Shown here one piece after another: positions 25,021 to 34,930 of a stretch of 64,000 nt of DNA. This DNA comes from an uncultured Aquimarina sp. (GTDB taxonomy: Bacteria; Bacteroidota; Bacteroidia; Flavobacteriales; Flavobacteriaceae). The translations under genes were made by a program, and so were the position numbers. Position 1 is the first letter of the stretch. The number at the start of each line of letters is the position of its first letter. A model generated the notes under the pieces. The model saw only the letters and a program-made list of their open reading frames with translations. It was not told the origin of the DNA and made no database searches. The DNA is taken from positions 62,001-126,000 of the forward strand of contig CANLEM010000006.1 in assembly GCA_947489685.1 (NCBI GenBank), read 5' to 3'.

Positions 25021-25992
25021 TTAACTAGACCAATTAGTTGGTACTCTATCCCATCGATGATTTCTTAAATCCGATATCCATTGTTGTGAGAGGCCAATAC
25101 CATCACTAATGGCCATATTAGCTTTTACATTTCGTAGTTGACGCATACCCGGAATCATCGTGCTAACCACTGGGTGCGATGCAATAAAACGCAAAGCAAG
25201 TTCTGCTAAGGGCATCTCTTCTCCGACCATTTTTTTTAATTGCGAAATACGATCAATGGTTGGTGGTAAGTTTTCTGGTCCAAAATATATATTTCTAAAA
25301 TCACCTTGATCCCATTTAGAGTCTATGGTTAGTTTCCCTGTAAGTGAACCTTCATCAAAAGGAACTCTGGCAATTACGCCGATATTATTTTTTTCGCAGT
25401 AAGGAAATAATTCATCCTCTGGGGATTGGTCAAATATGTTGTAAATGACTTGTACGGTATCGATTAAACCACTTTCTAATGCCCGTATACAGTTTGAAGG
25501 CTCCCATCGGTTTACACTAATTCCGAACGCCGAAACTTTCCCTTCTTTTTTTAGTTTTAAGATGGTTTCCTTCCATTCATCATGATCTGCCCAACTATCT
25601 TCCCAAACATGAAATTGTAGTAAATCAATAGTTTCGACACCTAAGTTTATCAAACTTTTTTCGGTGTACTCTATGATGTGATCTTTAGGATAGATGTCCC
25701 TTAGTGTTGAAGATTTACTTGGCGGCCATTGATCAATTTTTGGAGGAATTTTTGTTGCAGCATATAGTTTTTTTTCGGAATGCCTTTTGAGTACTCCTGC
25801 TAAAATTCTTTCGCTTCTTCCTTCGCCATATCCCCATGCCGTATCAAAAAAATTGCACCCTAATTCTACTGCTTTATCCAGAGATTTATTTGAAGTAGTA
25901 TCGTCAGATTCTGACCACCCCGCCATGCCCCACATGCCATATCCAACTTGACTGATGTTCCAATCTAATTTTCCGAATTTTTTATAGACCAT
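25021..25992 (-). CDS. aldo/keto reductase
   Basis: A 323-residue NADPH-dependent TIM-barrel oxidoreductase. All four catalytic residues can be placed: Asp50 and Tyr55 in FFDTAWGYGEGRSE, Lys81 in AATKIPP, and His128 in LLQFHVWED. The C-terminal STMIPGMRQLRNVKAN is the cofactor phosphate-binding end. The substrate is probably a sugar or sugar-derived aldehyde, but this cannot be read from sequence. The gene lies between the LPMO and a sugar-type symporter on the same strand, so a link to amino-sugar or oxidised-sugar metabolism is possible; it could equally be an unrelated housekeeping enzyme. Confidence 0.9.
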   Translation of the reverse strand: MVYKKFGKLDWNISQVGYGMWGMAGWSESDDTTSNKSLDKAVELGCNFFDTAWGYGEGRSERILAGVLKRHSEKKLYAATKIPPKIDQWPPSKSSTLRDIYPKDHIIEYTEKSLINLGVETIDLLQFHVWEDSWADHDEWKETILKLKKEGKVSAFGISVNRWEPSNCIRALESGLIDTVQVIYNIFDQSPEDELFPYCEKNNIGVIARVPFDEGSLTGKLTIDSKWDQGDFRNIYFGPENLPPTIDRISQLKKMVGEEMPLAELALRFIASHPVVSTMIPGMRQLRNVKANMAISDGIGLSQQWISDLRNHRWDRVPTNWSS

Positions 25993-26187
25993 ATTTTGTA
26001 AATTGATTTAATAGCTATCTGCTATTAATTGATAAAAGAAATACAAGATCAGTAAAAGCTAATCTATTGTATTTAGTACAATAAATAGTAGTATATACGT
26101 GTGGTTAATTATCTATATGCTTACTAGTATGATAAGAATATGAATTACTTATCTATGGAAAAACCTATAACATTATTTTGGCATTAA

Positions 26188-27999
26188 TCATTCAATTAGG
26201 TCTTTGCCTATTTTTTTCCAGACTCTTTTAAGTAAAAACCCTGCTAATAATGTAGTTATTCCTGTAATCGCTGCATTTTGGTATGCTCCATAAAGGATAT
26301 ATCCAGTAGTAAACAATGCGCCGTATACTAAGCAACACCCCAGTAACATTGCCAATATCCCAGAAGGTATAGCCCATTTTTTGTGGTCGCTAACAATCTC
26401 AATATTTTTTTGATTGGCTTTACTAATGATCATTTTCCAACCAGGTCCTCCTGGTTGTAGTTTTTTATAAAAACTAAATAGCTTTTCGTCTGTATCTGGT
26501 TTTGTTATAAAGGTCACTATCACCCAAATTAATGTGGTTATTATAACTACAAATGGAATGCTAAACCAAGTAGGGAAAACACCATCAGTACCAAAAAGTA
26601 AATCGTTTACTTCTGGTCTGGTAATGATTAAGGATATGATTCCCGAAGAGAACATAGCAGAGATTTCACTCCAGGCATTTATTCTCCACCAAAACCATCT
26701 TAAAATAAAAATTAACCCCGTTCCCGAACCAAACATTATAATATAGGTAAATATTTGTTCTGCATTATTAAGAGCAAGTGCCAATAAAACACTTAATGCC
26801 ATAAGCACTACAGTTGATAATCGACCAAATCCTACCATTTCTTTTTCGGTGGCATTGGGCTTTATGAATTGACGATATACATCGTTAACCAAATAAGAAG
26901 CTCCCCAATTAAGGTGAGTTGAAATACTAGACATATATGCTGCTATCAAAGAAGCTACAACAATCCCTAAAAGTCCACTAGGCAGTTTAGTTAACATTGC
27001 TGGATAAGCCAAATCATGTCCTAGTTTATCTGCCGTTACATCGGGAAAAGCTTCTTGAATACTTGCCAAATCAGGAAATACTATTAAAGATGTAAGCGCA
27101 ACTAATATCCAAGGCCAAGGTCGTAAAGCGTAATGCATAATATTAAAAAAGAAAGTTGCACCAATGGCGTGATTCTCATTTTTTGCCGCGAGCATACGTT
27201 GTGCTACATATCCACCACCACCAGGTTCTGACCCAGGGTACCATGAACTCCACCATTGTACTGCCAATGGTATAAATAATAAGGTAATTACCGCTTCTTT
27301 ATTTCCGAAATCCGGAAGTAAAGAAATTTTACTGGCTACATTGGGGTGAGATATTAAATTTTGTAAACCATTAACTTCGGGTAAATTTACACAATAATAT
27401 GCCGCTCCTATTGCCCCAGCCATAGCCACAAAAAACAGTAAAAAATCAGAATAAACTACTCCTTTAAATCCTCCTAAAGCACTAAAAATTACTGTAACCA
27501 CAGCAGCATATCCAACAGTTTCTATTGCACTTAATCCTAGCATTACTTGTCCAATCTTTATTGCCGCCAGTGTAATACCAGACATTGCCAATACATTAAA
27601 GATTAGACCTAAATACACAGATCTAAAAATTCGTAAAAAACGAGCTGGTTTACCTGAGTAACGCAGTTCATAAAACTCCATATCGGTATTCACATTAGAT
27701 CGCCTCCATAAACGTGCATATATAAAAACAGTAAGCAAACCTGTTAATAAAAAAGCCCACCAAGCCCAATTACCGGCGACGCCATTTTGTCGTACCAGAT
27801 CGGTAACCAAATTAGGCGTATCTGTAGAAAAAGTAGTAGCAACCATAGAGAAACCTAACAGCCACCACGGCATATTTCGACCAGATAAAAAATACTCTGA
27901 GGCGCTTTTTCCTGATTTTTTTGATACAATTAGCCCTATAAACAATGTGGTTAGGAAAAAAAATATGATGATTCCGTAATCGAGTTTACTTAAAGTCAT
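26188..27999 (-). CDS. sodium:solute symporter (SSS family)
   Basis: A 603-residue inner-membrane protein with about 13-14 helices. SSS features include the N-terminal YGIIIFFFLTTLFIGLI helix, SEYFLSGRNMPWWLLGFSMVATTFS and the GGFKGVVYSDFLLFF segment near residue 180. Sodium sites of this fold lie in the first and eighth helices. Members in Bacteroidota chitin and mucin loci often carry GlcNAc or other sugars. Here it sits just downstream of the two-component system and could be the GlcNAc carrier of the locus, which otherwise lacks an inner-membrane importer in the window; this is inference. Confidence 0.9.
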   Translation of the reverse strand: MTLSKLDYGIIIFFFLTTLFIGLIVSKKSGKSASEYFLSGRNMPWWLLGFSMVATTFSTDTPNLVTDLVRQNGVAGNWAWWAFLLTGLLTVFIYARLWRRSNVNTDMEFYELRYSGKPARFLRIFRSVYLGLIFNVLAMSGITLAAIKIGQVMLGLSAIETVGYAAVVTVIFSALGGFKGVVYSDFLLFFVAMAGAIGAAYYCVNLPEVNGLQNLISHPNVASKISLLPDFGNKEAVITLLFIPLAVQWWSSWYPGSEPGGGGYVAQRMLAAKNENHAIGATFFFNIMHYALRPWPWILVALTSLIVFPDLASIQEAFPDVTADKLGHDLAYPAMLTKLPSGLLGIVVASLIAAYMSSISTHLNWGASYLVNDVYRQFIKPNATEKEMVGFGRLSTVVLMALSVLLALALNNAEQIFTYIIMFGSGTGLIFILRWFWWRINAWSEISAMFSSGIISLIITRPEVNDLLFGTDGVFPTWFSIPFVVIITTLIWVIVTFITKPDTDEKLFSFYKKLQPGGPGWKMIISKANQKNIEIVSDHKKWAIPSGILAMLLGCCLVYGALFTTGYILYGAYQNAAITGITTLLAGFLLKRVWKKIGKDLIE

Positions 28000-28106
28000 T
28001 TTAATGTTTTTATTAATGAAGTATTCGAGTTGTTAATGATTTTTTGTGAAATTTACTGACGTATTAAAGATCAATTTTATTTAAAGAAATAGCATTTTTA
28101 ATGGAT

Positions 28107-28835
28107 TTATTCATTCAAAAGATTTCCCTTATTTCTTAATATTTTTTGTTTAGCATGTATGGCATAATTACGGCCAATGGGAATTCGTTTGTTTTCTATT
28201 TCAATTTGATTTCCTTCAATAGATTTTACTTTGTCGATGGCAATGGTATACGATTTGTGCACTCTTATAAAATTTTCTTCAGGGAGTTCGTCGGTTATAC
28301 TTGTTAATGATTTATGAGAAACATATGTGCCTTCGATACTTGATACTTTAATATAATCTCTTAAGCTTTCTATATATAATATGTCATGTAGAAACACTTT
28401 TACTAATTTTCGATCTACCTTCAAAAAAATATGAGGAGCTTGTAAAAATTCTGGAGAAGTTTTAGCTTTTTCAAGATTTACAAATCGTGCCATTAGTTTA
28501 TTAATGGATTTTAAGAACCGACTAAATGGAATGGGTTTTACCAAATAGTCTAAGACCTCTAATTCATAACTTTCAATAGCATATTCTTTGTAGGCGGTAG
28601 TTATTATAATTTGAGGATAAGTATTAAGACTTTTTAGAAATTCTATACCATTCATTCTTGGCATATTAATATCCAGAAATATAACATCAATATCACCACT
28701 TTCTAACATAGGTAACGCTTCTAAGGGGTTTTTGTAAATGCCAGAAATTTCAATATTCTTAAACTCTTCTAAGTATGACTCTATGATACCTACAGCTAAG
28801 TGTTCATCATCGATTATGATACTTTTGATAATCAT
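28107..28835 (-). CDS. LytTR family response regulator
   Basis: A 242-residue regulator with an N-terminal receiver domain (phosphoacceptor Asp55 in VIFLDINMPRMNG, acidic pair Asp9-Asp10, Lys in the late VKPIPFSRF) and a C-terminal LytTR DNA-binding domain (about 140-238: FLKVDRKLVKVF, YIKVSSIEGTYVSHKSL, FIRVHKSY). Its start overlaps the end of the sensor kinase gene by four bases, so they are made as a pair. It is the best candidate for the switch of the chitin locus that starts on the other strand. Confidence 0.95.
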   Translation of the reverse strand: MIIKSIIIDDEHLAVGIIESYLEEFKNIEISGIYKNPLEALPMLESGDIDVIFLDINMPRMNGIEFLKSLNTYPQIIITTAYKEYAIESYELEVLDYLVKPIPFSRFLKSINKLMARFVNLEKAKTSPEFLQAPHIFLKVDRKLVKVFLHDILYIESLRDYIKVSSIEGTYVSHKSLTSITDELPEENFIRVHKSYTIAIDKVKSIEGNQIEIENKRIPIGRNYAIHAKQKILRNKGNLLNE

Positions 28836-29890
28836 GTTTTAGGGGTTTTTAGAATGACTTTATAGATTTCATCCGTAGTTTCTATTTTGAGGTCATAATT
28901 TTTTCCATATAACAAATCTAATCTTCGTATAACATTTTTAATACCAATACCGTTTTTAAACTTAGATAAGGTTTTTGGATCGTAACTGTTTTCTGATATA
29001 AAAGTTAATGTTTTATCATCGGCTTCAAAAAAAACTTTCAAATCCATTTGCCCATTATTTTTAAAACCATGCTTAAAAGCGTTTTCAATAAAAGGTAAAA
29101 AAAGTAAAGGGGTAACCTTTAAAGTATCAATATTGCCAATAATGTTTACTTCAGTATTTATGAGGTCACCATATCTTATATTTTCTAAATCGATATAATT
29201 ATCTATATATCTAATTTCTTGTAATAAAAACACTTTTTTCTTATTTGCATCATAAATTATGTAAGACATGAATTGAGATAGTTTAACCACAACTTCAGAT
29301 GCTTTTGATGATTTGTGTAAGGTTAATGCATAAAGACTATTAAGGGTATTAAAGAAAAAATGAGGTTGTATTTGAGCTTTAAGATATTGCAATTCTGTCT
29401 TATAATGTAATGCTTTTAGTTGTTGGTTTTTGCTTCTTTCTATAATAAAATCCACACTAAATTTTATGGATGAAGTAAGTCCTAATACATATAGCTCCCC
29501 CAGAGTTACGGCAATAATATGATTAAAACCGAAGGGTTGATTCTCTCCTTGAGCTTCGGGCCATATATTTTCGGTTACAAGCCAATAATTTAAACCTGAT
29601 CTAATTATATAGTGCGCTCCCAAACTAAGAATCAAGAAGACAATATATTTGGTGTATTTGTTTCGTAATAAGTATTTCGGAATAAGATAATATATATTAA
29701 AGTAAACGATTATTAAATGAAGAGGAAATTCTACCAAATTAGATTTTAATGAATACCAATAATCATTAAAGTAACTACCCCAACGTATCACATTGAAAAG
29801 AAAATAAGCACTCCAAAAGAAAAAGTGATATTTCCTCTTAATCGTCTTTCCGACGGTATTATCATAATTTTTAACTTCCTCTATATACAA
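28832..29890 (-). CDS. LytS/YehU-type sensor histidine kinase
   Basis: A 352-residue membrane kinase beginning with TTG at 29890; there is no ATG for another start before the membrane region. Four helices (about 22-38, 54-71, 82-104, 124-150) are followed by a short coiled region and the His_kinase domain: His177 in IQPHFFFNTLNSLYALT is the phosphorylation site, and LLFLPFIENAFKHGF plus GIGIKNVIRRLDLLYG make the ATP-binding end. No extracellular sensing domain is present, so the signal may come from the membrane or another protein. It is translated together with the LytTR regulator and lies back to back with the SusC gene. Confidence 0.93.
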   Translation of the reverse strand: MYIEEVKNYDNTVGKTIKRKYHFFFWSAYFLFNVIRWGSYFNDYWYSLKSNLVEFPLHLIIVYFNIYYLIPKYLLRNKYTKYIVFLILSLGAHYIIRSGLNYWLVTENIWPEAQGENQPFGFNHIIAVTLGELYVLGLTSSIKFSVDFIIERSKNQQLKALHYKTELQYLKAQIQPHFFFNTLNSLYALTLHKSSKASEVVVKLSQFMSYIIYDANKKKVFLLQEIRYIDNYIDLENIRYGDLINTEVNIIGNIDTLKVTPLLFLPFIENAFKHGFKNNGQMDLKVFFEADDKTLTFISENSYDPKTLSKFKNGIGIKNVIRRLDLLYGKNYDLKIETTDEIYKVILKTPKT

Positions 29891-30108
29891 TGCGAGATTT
29901 CTTAAGTAATTATTAAAAACTGGTAAAAAGTATTACTAATTGTGTTAAAAAACAAAAAATAAACTGCTAACAGAAAATTAACATTCAGGATGTCTTTTCA
30001 TAGATGTCGTTTGTTGTTTATTTTTTGTAGTTGGTATAAAAAAAATTTTTAATGCACCTCTATTTCCTACTTTAGGAGCAGTAAATAATCAATACAAAAG
30101 GAGAAAAC

Positions 30109-33100
30109 ATGAAAAAACTATTTTTATTCTTATTTCTATTTTCATTAGCACCTAATATATTCTCGCAAGAGATGCAGGTGTCTGGAGCCGTTACGGATTC
30201 AGACAAAAACCTTCCGTTACCAGGTGTTAATATATTAGTAAAGGGAACTAGTGTAGGGGCACAAACAGACTTTGATGGTAACTATTCAATTAAGGCATCA
30301 ACTGGAAATATTTTGGTGTTTTCTTACCTGGGGTTAAAAACTATTGAAGTTACGGTAGGTACATCAGACAATATTAATGTTGTAATGGAACAAGATTCGG
30401 AACAACTAGATGAAATAGTAGTAACGGCATTTGGGATAAAACAAGAAGCAAAAAAACTTGGATATGCGGTACAACAACTTAAATCCGAAAGTTTGGTTCA
30501 AACTGCAGACCCTAATATAGGTTCTGCGATTAGAGGAAAATTGGCAGGAGTTAATATTAATGCTAATTCTGGTGGTATTGGATCATCAGTTTCTATAAAT
30601 GTAAGGGGGATTAGTTCTTTAAGCCCTAATAATCAGCCGTTAATTGTATTGGATGGTGTAATTATTGATAACAACCAAGGAGCGCAAGGAGATTTTGCCG
30701 AAGGGATTGATTACGGAAATACATTATCGAATTTAAATCCAAATGACATTGAGAGTATTTCACTTTTAAAAGGAGGAAACGCTACAGCTTTATATGGATT
30801 TAGAGGGATTAATGGAGTTTTGGTGATTACCACAAAAAAAGGAAGATCGGATAGACCAACAATCGAAATAAACTCGGCTGTAACAGGAAGTTATATTCTT
30901 AGAGCACCAAAATTTCAAGACCAGTATGGTCAGGGATTCTTTGATACAGCCACTAATCAACTCACCTATAGTATTGCCAATGGTAGTAGTTTTGGCCCTG
31001 CATTAGATGGATCTCAACGAGAACGATTTGATGGTGTGGGTACGACTACCTATTCGGCAAATGATAATGATTTTAAAGATTTTTTTAGAACAGGTTTTTC
31101 ATTTCTCAATTCGGTAGCTGTTTCTCAAGGTACAGCAGATTATGATTATCGTTTTAGTTACTCAAGATCTGATGATGAATCTATAGTTCCTGGAAGTGAG
31201 TTAGTTAGGCAAAATTTTAGTATCAAAGCAGGTGCTAAAATTACAGACTGGATGAAGGTAAAAGGAAAAATTGATTACATCAATCAAGATGCAACAAATC
31301 GACCAGAGTTAACAGGAGGACAAACAAATATAACTAGGGCACTTTCATTACGGCCAAGAAATATCTCTAATTCGTTACTAAGAGATAATTTTCTAGAGCC
31401 AGATGGTACGCCTAATAGTTGGACAGGAGCCTTTATAACAAATCCTTATTATACGGCAAATACAAAGTTAAACGAAGATGAAACAGATCGATATTTAAGT
31501 TTGTTGGAGCTTAATTTTGATGTTGTTAAAGGATTAAAAGCAATTGCTAGAGTTTCTCAAGACCATATTATTACCAGTCAACAGATTTTTAACCCATTGG
31601 GAGCATTTGATATTGCTGCAAATGGTAGATTTATTGATACGAATTCTACTTCTAGAACAAATAATTACGACCTTATATTTACTTATAATACCAACTTAAA
31701 TAATGCGCTAAGCTTGGCTTCCACAGTAGGGTTTAGTCACTCAGATGTTTCGTTTAAATCAGTACAAGCCACAGGAGAAACATTCTTGATACCCAACTTC
31801 TTTTCATTAAATAATTTTGAAAGTATAAGTGTTACTCCGGGAGCAGCAAGAAATTCTTCTAATTCTGTTTTTGGATCGGTTACTTTAGGACTTAATGATT
31901 ATCTATTTACCGAATTTACTGCCAGAAATGATTGGAGCTCAACATTACCCATAGATGATGCATCATTCTTTTACCCTTCGGTAGGTATAAGTTTTGTCGC
32001 TACAGAAGCCATTCCGGCTTTACAGGACAATGAAGTATTAACTAATTTAAAGTTAAGAGGTAGTTATGCACAAACCGGAAACGCAACCGGTGCTTTTCAA
32101 CTTATTAATACTTTTAATGTATCTTCTAATTTATTTAATGGGCAACGATTTTTCTTTTTTGGAAATGCCGAAGAAGGAGCTGGAGCGGGACCACAACTTA
32201 AAAACCCAAACCTTGTTCCAGAAATTTCAAATACTTTAGAATTTGGTATCGACGCAGGTTTCCTAAGCAATCGAATAAACCTGTCTGCAACATATTATAG
32301 TATACGTACCGAAGATCAAATTTTAAGTTTGACACTTACCCCGGCCAGTGGAGCCGCAAATCAAATTATTAATGCCGGATTGGTTACCAGTAAGGGTTTA
32401 GAATTTTCACTTAATGCGGATATCATAAAAAATGAAAATTTTAGCTGGTCTACGAATATAAATTATACCACAAACGAAAATGTAGTGGAAGAATTAGCTC
32501 AGGGGATTACCCGAAACCCTTTATTTACTGATTTCAATGGTAGGATAATAGTAGCTGCAGAAGTTGGAACAAGTCCACAAGCATTATTCGGATCTACGTT
32601 TAATAGAGATGATAGCGGAAATATAATTTTTGATGCCGACGGTTTGCCTGAAGTTGGAGAAGTAGGGAAAATTGGTGATGCTGCACCGGATGCATTTTTA
32701 AACTGGGGGAATACATTTACGTACAAGCAATTTTCCTTAGGATTCTTGTTTGATGCTCGATTTGGCGGAGATATTTTTTCCTTTTCAGACATACAAAGAC
32801 ATACCCAGGGTACAGCAATAGAAACACTTCAAGGACGAGAATTTTTTACTGGAGGGCAAGGAATTCCTTTACCGGATAATGCTGTTGTCAACGGAACTTT
32901 AAATCCAGGAATTGCGGCAAATGGAGTGAACCCACAAACGTATTGGGGTAGAGTAGGGCAGATTTCCGAAAATTGGGTGGTAGATGGAAGTTTTATTAAA
33001 CTAAGAGAGATTTCTTTAGGATACTCTTTTCCTAAAAAAATGATCAAATCATTGGGGCTAAGTAATCTGTCATTAAATTATATCGGAAGAAATCTAGCAA

Positions 33101-33225
33101 TACTTCACAGTAACACAGATAATTTTGATCCTGAAACTGGATTTAATACCAGTGTAAGTGGATTAGAGTTTTTCGGAATTCCATCAGCGTCTAGTCACGG
33201 TCTAAAAGTAAACATGACTTTTTAA
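30109..33225 (+). CDS. SusC-like TonB-dependent outer-membrane transporter
   Basis: A 1038-residue receptor with a signal peptide ending IFSQ. Order of parts: carboxypeptidase-regulatory-like domain (about 24-100: GVNILVKGTSVGAQTDFDGNYSI), TonB-box region (QLDEIVVTAFG near residue 100), plug with VRGISSLSPNNQPLIVLDGV and GGNATALYGFRGINGVLVIT, then the 22-strand barrel, finishing GLKVNMTF with the C-terminal phenylalanine. It imports oligosaccharides with energy from TonB; in this setting the likely cargo is chito-oligosaccharides. SusD follows 40 bases later. It is the first gene of the plus-strand operon and is back to back with the sensor kinase. Confidence 0.97.
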   Translation: MKKLFLFLFLFSLAPNIFSQEMQVSGAVTDSDKNLPLPGVNILVKGTSVGAQTDFDGNYSIKASTGNILVFSYLGLKTIEVTVGTSDNINVVMEQDSEQLDEIVVTAFGIKQEAKKLGYAVQQLKSESLVQTADPNIGSAIRGKLAGVNINANSGGIGSSVSINVRGISSLSPNNQPLIVLDGVIIDNNQGAQGDFAEGIDYGNTLSNLNPNDIESISLLKGGNATALYGFRGINGVLVITTKKGRSDRPTIEINSAVTGSYILRAPKFQDQYGQGFFDTATNQLTYSIANGSSFGPALDGSQRERFDGVGTTTYSANDNDFKDFFRTGFSFLNSVAVSQGTADYDYRFSYSRSDDESIVPGSELVRQNFSIKAGAKITDWMKVKGKIDYINQDATNRPELTGGQTNITRALSLRPRNISNSLLRDNFLEPDGTPNSWTGAFITNPYYTANTKLNEDETDRYLSLLELNFDVVKGLKAIARVSQDHIITSQQIFNPLGAFDIAANGRFIDTNSTSRTNNYDLIFTYNTNLNNALSLASTVGFSHSDVSFKSVQATGETFLIPNFFSLNNFESISVTPGAARNSSNSVFGSVTLGLNDYLFTEFTARNDWSSTLPIDDASFFYPSVGISFVATEAIPALQDNEVLTNLKLRGSYAQTGNATGAFQLINTFNVSSNLFNGQRFFFFGNAEEGAGAGPQLKNPNLVPEISNTLEFGIDAGFLSNRINLSATYYSIRTEDQILSLTLTPASGAANQIINAGLVTSKGLEFSLNADIIKNENFSWSTNINYTTNENVVEELAQGITRNPLFTDFNGRIIVAAEVGTSPQALFGSTFNRDDSGNIIFDADGLPEVGEVGKIGDAAPDAFLNWGNTFTYKQFSLGFLFDARFGGDIFSFSDIQRHTQGTAIETLQGREFFTGGQGIPLPDNAVVNGTLNPGIAANGVNPQTYWGRVGQISENWVVDGSFIKLREISLGYSFPKKMIKSLGLSNLSLNYIGRNLAILHSNTDNFDPETGFNTSVSGLEFFGIPSASSHGLKVNMTF

Positions 33226-33265
33226 ATGATAATAAATAAAAATGTTGGATGTAAATAAAAAAAAT

Positions 33266-34801
33266 ATGAAAACTAAACAGAATATATTAATAGCAATAGC
33301 TACTATTTTTATACTGGCAATTACGGTATCTTCTTGTACCGAAGATTTTGAAGAAATCAATACCAATCCTGTTGATCCTCAAAATGCTTCTACAGATGGG
33401 ATCATGGCTGGTGTTCAATATTTCGAATTTGCTGAACCTCGTTTTTTAACGTGGAGAGGAAATTTAATTTACTCAAGCCAATTCGCAAATCAATTTAGTT
33501 ATAATGCAGAAGGTTCTTGGTTTGCTGGTGACGCATACCAAAATAATCAAGGTTGGACAGATGCTGTTTTTAATGCTTCGTATCAAAAAGTTTCTCTTAA
33601 TGCTAGAAATCTATTGGGAACCTATAAAGATCTAGGAGATACTAATGGAGCCGCTGTGGCACAAATAATGATGTCTTGGTTTTATCAAAAAATGACAGAT
33701 ATCTATGGTAACATCCCGTATAGTGAAGTTATCGGTGATCAACTTATATTAGAGAATCCGCAACCCAAATATGATAACCAAAAGGATATATATATGGGGA
33801 TTATGACTAGCTTGAAAGCACAAATGGATGCTATTGGATCTTCTTCGCAGATAATAGCAGGAGCACAAGGGGACTTTTTATATCAGGGAGATCCACAAAA
33901 GTGGAAAGCTTTTGCAAATACGCTTAGACTTAGGATGGCTATAAGAGCCAGAGATGCATTCATTCAATCTGGAGATCAGTCATTTGTTGATGATGTTATT
34001 AATGACTGTTTGGCTAATGCTTTGATAGACGAATCTAATCAAGCGTTGGTGTCAAAATCCGAAAGTGCACTTATCCTATCATTTCTTGATGGAGGTTTTG
34101 AAGATATATATCATGGATTCGGAGGTTTAGGATCCAAATGGGTATTCTCTGATCGATATATGGGATTATTAAATGATAATAATGACCCTAGACGTGAGCA
34201 AATGGCAGATGCTTCGACAACAGGAATGTATGAAGGCACAGCAATTTCCCAGAGAGGAGTAATCCCAAGAGATGATCTGGCTATTCCATCGGTAAAAATA
34301 ATTGGTACTTCGACTACTGATGTTTCAAGTGTTGTACCTACTCAAGTACTTACTGCAGCCGAATCTTATTTTTTACAAGCTGAAGCTGCATTGTTAGGAT
34401 ATGCTGGTAATGCTCAGTCATTATATGAACAAGGAATAAGAGCGAGTATGAATTTTTGGGGTGTTGATGGAGCAGATATAAATACTTTTATAACTAATGA
34501 AACGATAGCCACTTTATCGGGTACTCCAGAACAACAATTAGAGAGTGTATGGAATCAACGTTGGGTAGCGCTTCTTATGAATGGGTACGAAGCATGGTCC
34601 TTGGTACGAAGAACAGATTTGATTCCAACACTTACAGATAATGCTGTGTTTTTTGTTTCGGCTCCAAACAATGGTAGGGTGCCAAGAAGATTACAATATT
34701 CTACAGGAGAACTAGTTGCAAATGAAGCAAATGTACAGCAGGCAATCCAAGATCAGGGACCTGATCAAATGACTACAAATTTGTGGTGGGATCTTCAATA
34801 A
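33266..34801 (+). CDS. SusD-like surface glycan-binding lipoprotein
   Basis: The start is set at ATG 33266 (MKTKQNIL), giving a normal lipoprotein signal with VSSC and lipid on Cys24; an ATG at 33242 would add eight residues ahead of it. The mature 511-residue chain begins TEDFEEINTNP, a typical SusD start, and continues with alpha-helical TPR-like repeats (MMSWFYQKMTDIYGNIPYSE). The end, YEAWSLVRRTDLIPTL and GRVPRRLQYS, matches the SusD/RagB family with an aligned sheet of aromatic residues near the binding site. It caps the SusC barrel and delivers glycan, here probably chitin oligomers. No truncation. Confidence 0.95.
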   Translation: MKTKQNILIAIATIFILAITVSSCTEDFEEINTNPVDPQNASTDGIMAGVQYFEFAEPRFLTWRGNLIYSSQFANQFSYNAEGSWFAGDAYQNNQGWTDAVFNASYQKVSLNARNLLGTYKDLGDTNGAAVAQIMMSWFYQKMTDIYGNIPYSEVIGDQLILENPQPKYDNQKDIYMGIMTSLKAQMDAIGSSSQIIAGAQGDFLYQGDPQKWKAFANTLRLRMAIRARDAFIQSGDQSFVDDVINDCLANALIDESNQALVSKSESALILSFLDGGFEDIYHGFGGLGSKWVFSDRYMGLLNDNNDPRREQMADASTTGMYEGTAISQRGVIPRDDLAIPSVKIIGTSTTDVSSVVPTQVLTAAESYFLQAEAALLGYAGNAQSLYEQGIRASMNFWGVDGADINTFITNETIATLSGTPEQQLESVWNQRWVALLMNGYEAWSLVRRTDLIPTLTDNAVFFVSAPNNGRVPRRLQYSTGELVANEANVQQAIQDQGPDQMTTNLWWDLQ

Positions 34802-34930
34802 CCCATTAATATTCATTTTTAAAAATGAGCAAAACAATCGCATTTCTACCAAAACGTATTAATGCGGTTGTTTCCAACGAGAATATAAAAATGTGAAAAC
34901 GTTATTTCAATACCAAAATTAAAATTGATA

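Noticed and set aside
26066-26082. attgta-tttag-tacaat inverted repeat upstream of the aldo/keto reductase
   Set aside because: Short AT-rich repeats like this are expected by chance in this composition, and no promoter element overlaps it.
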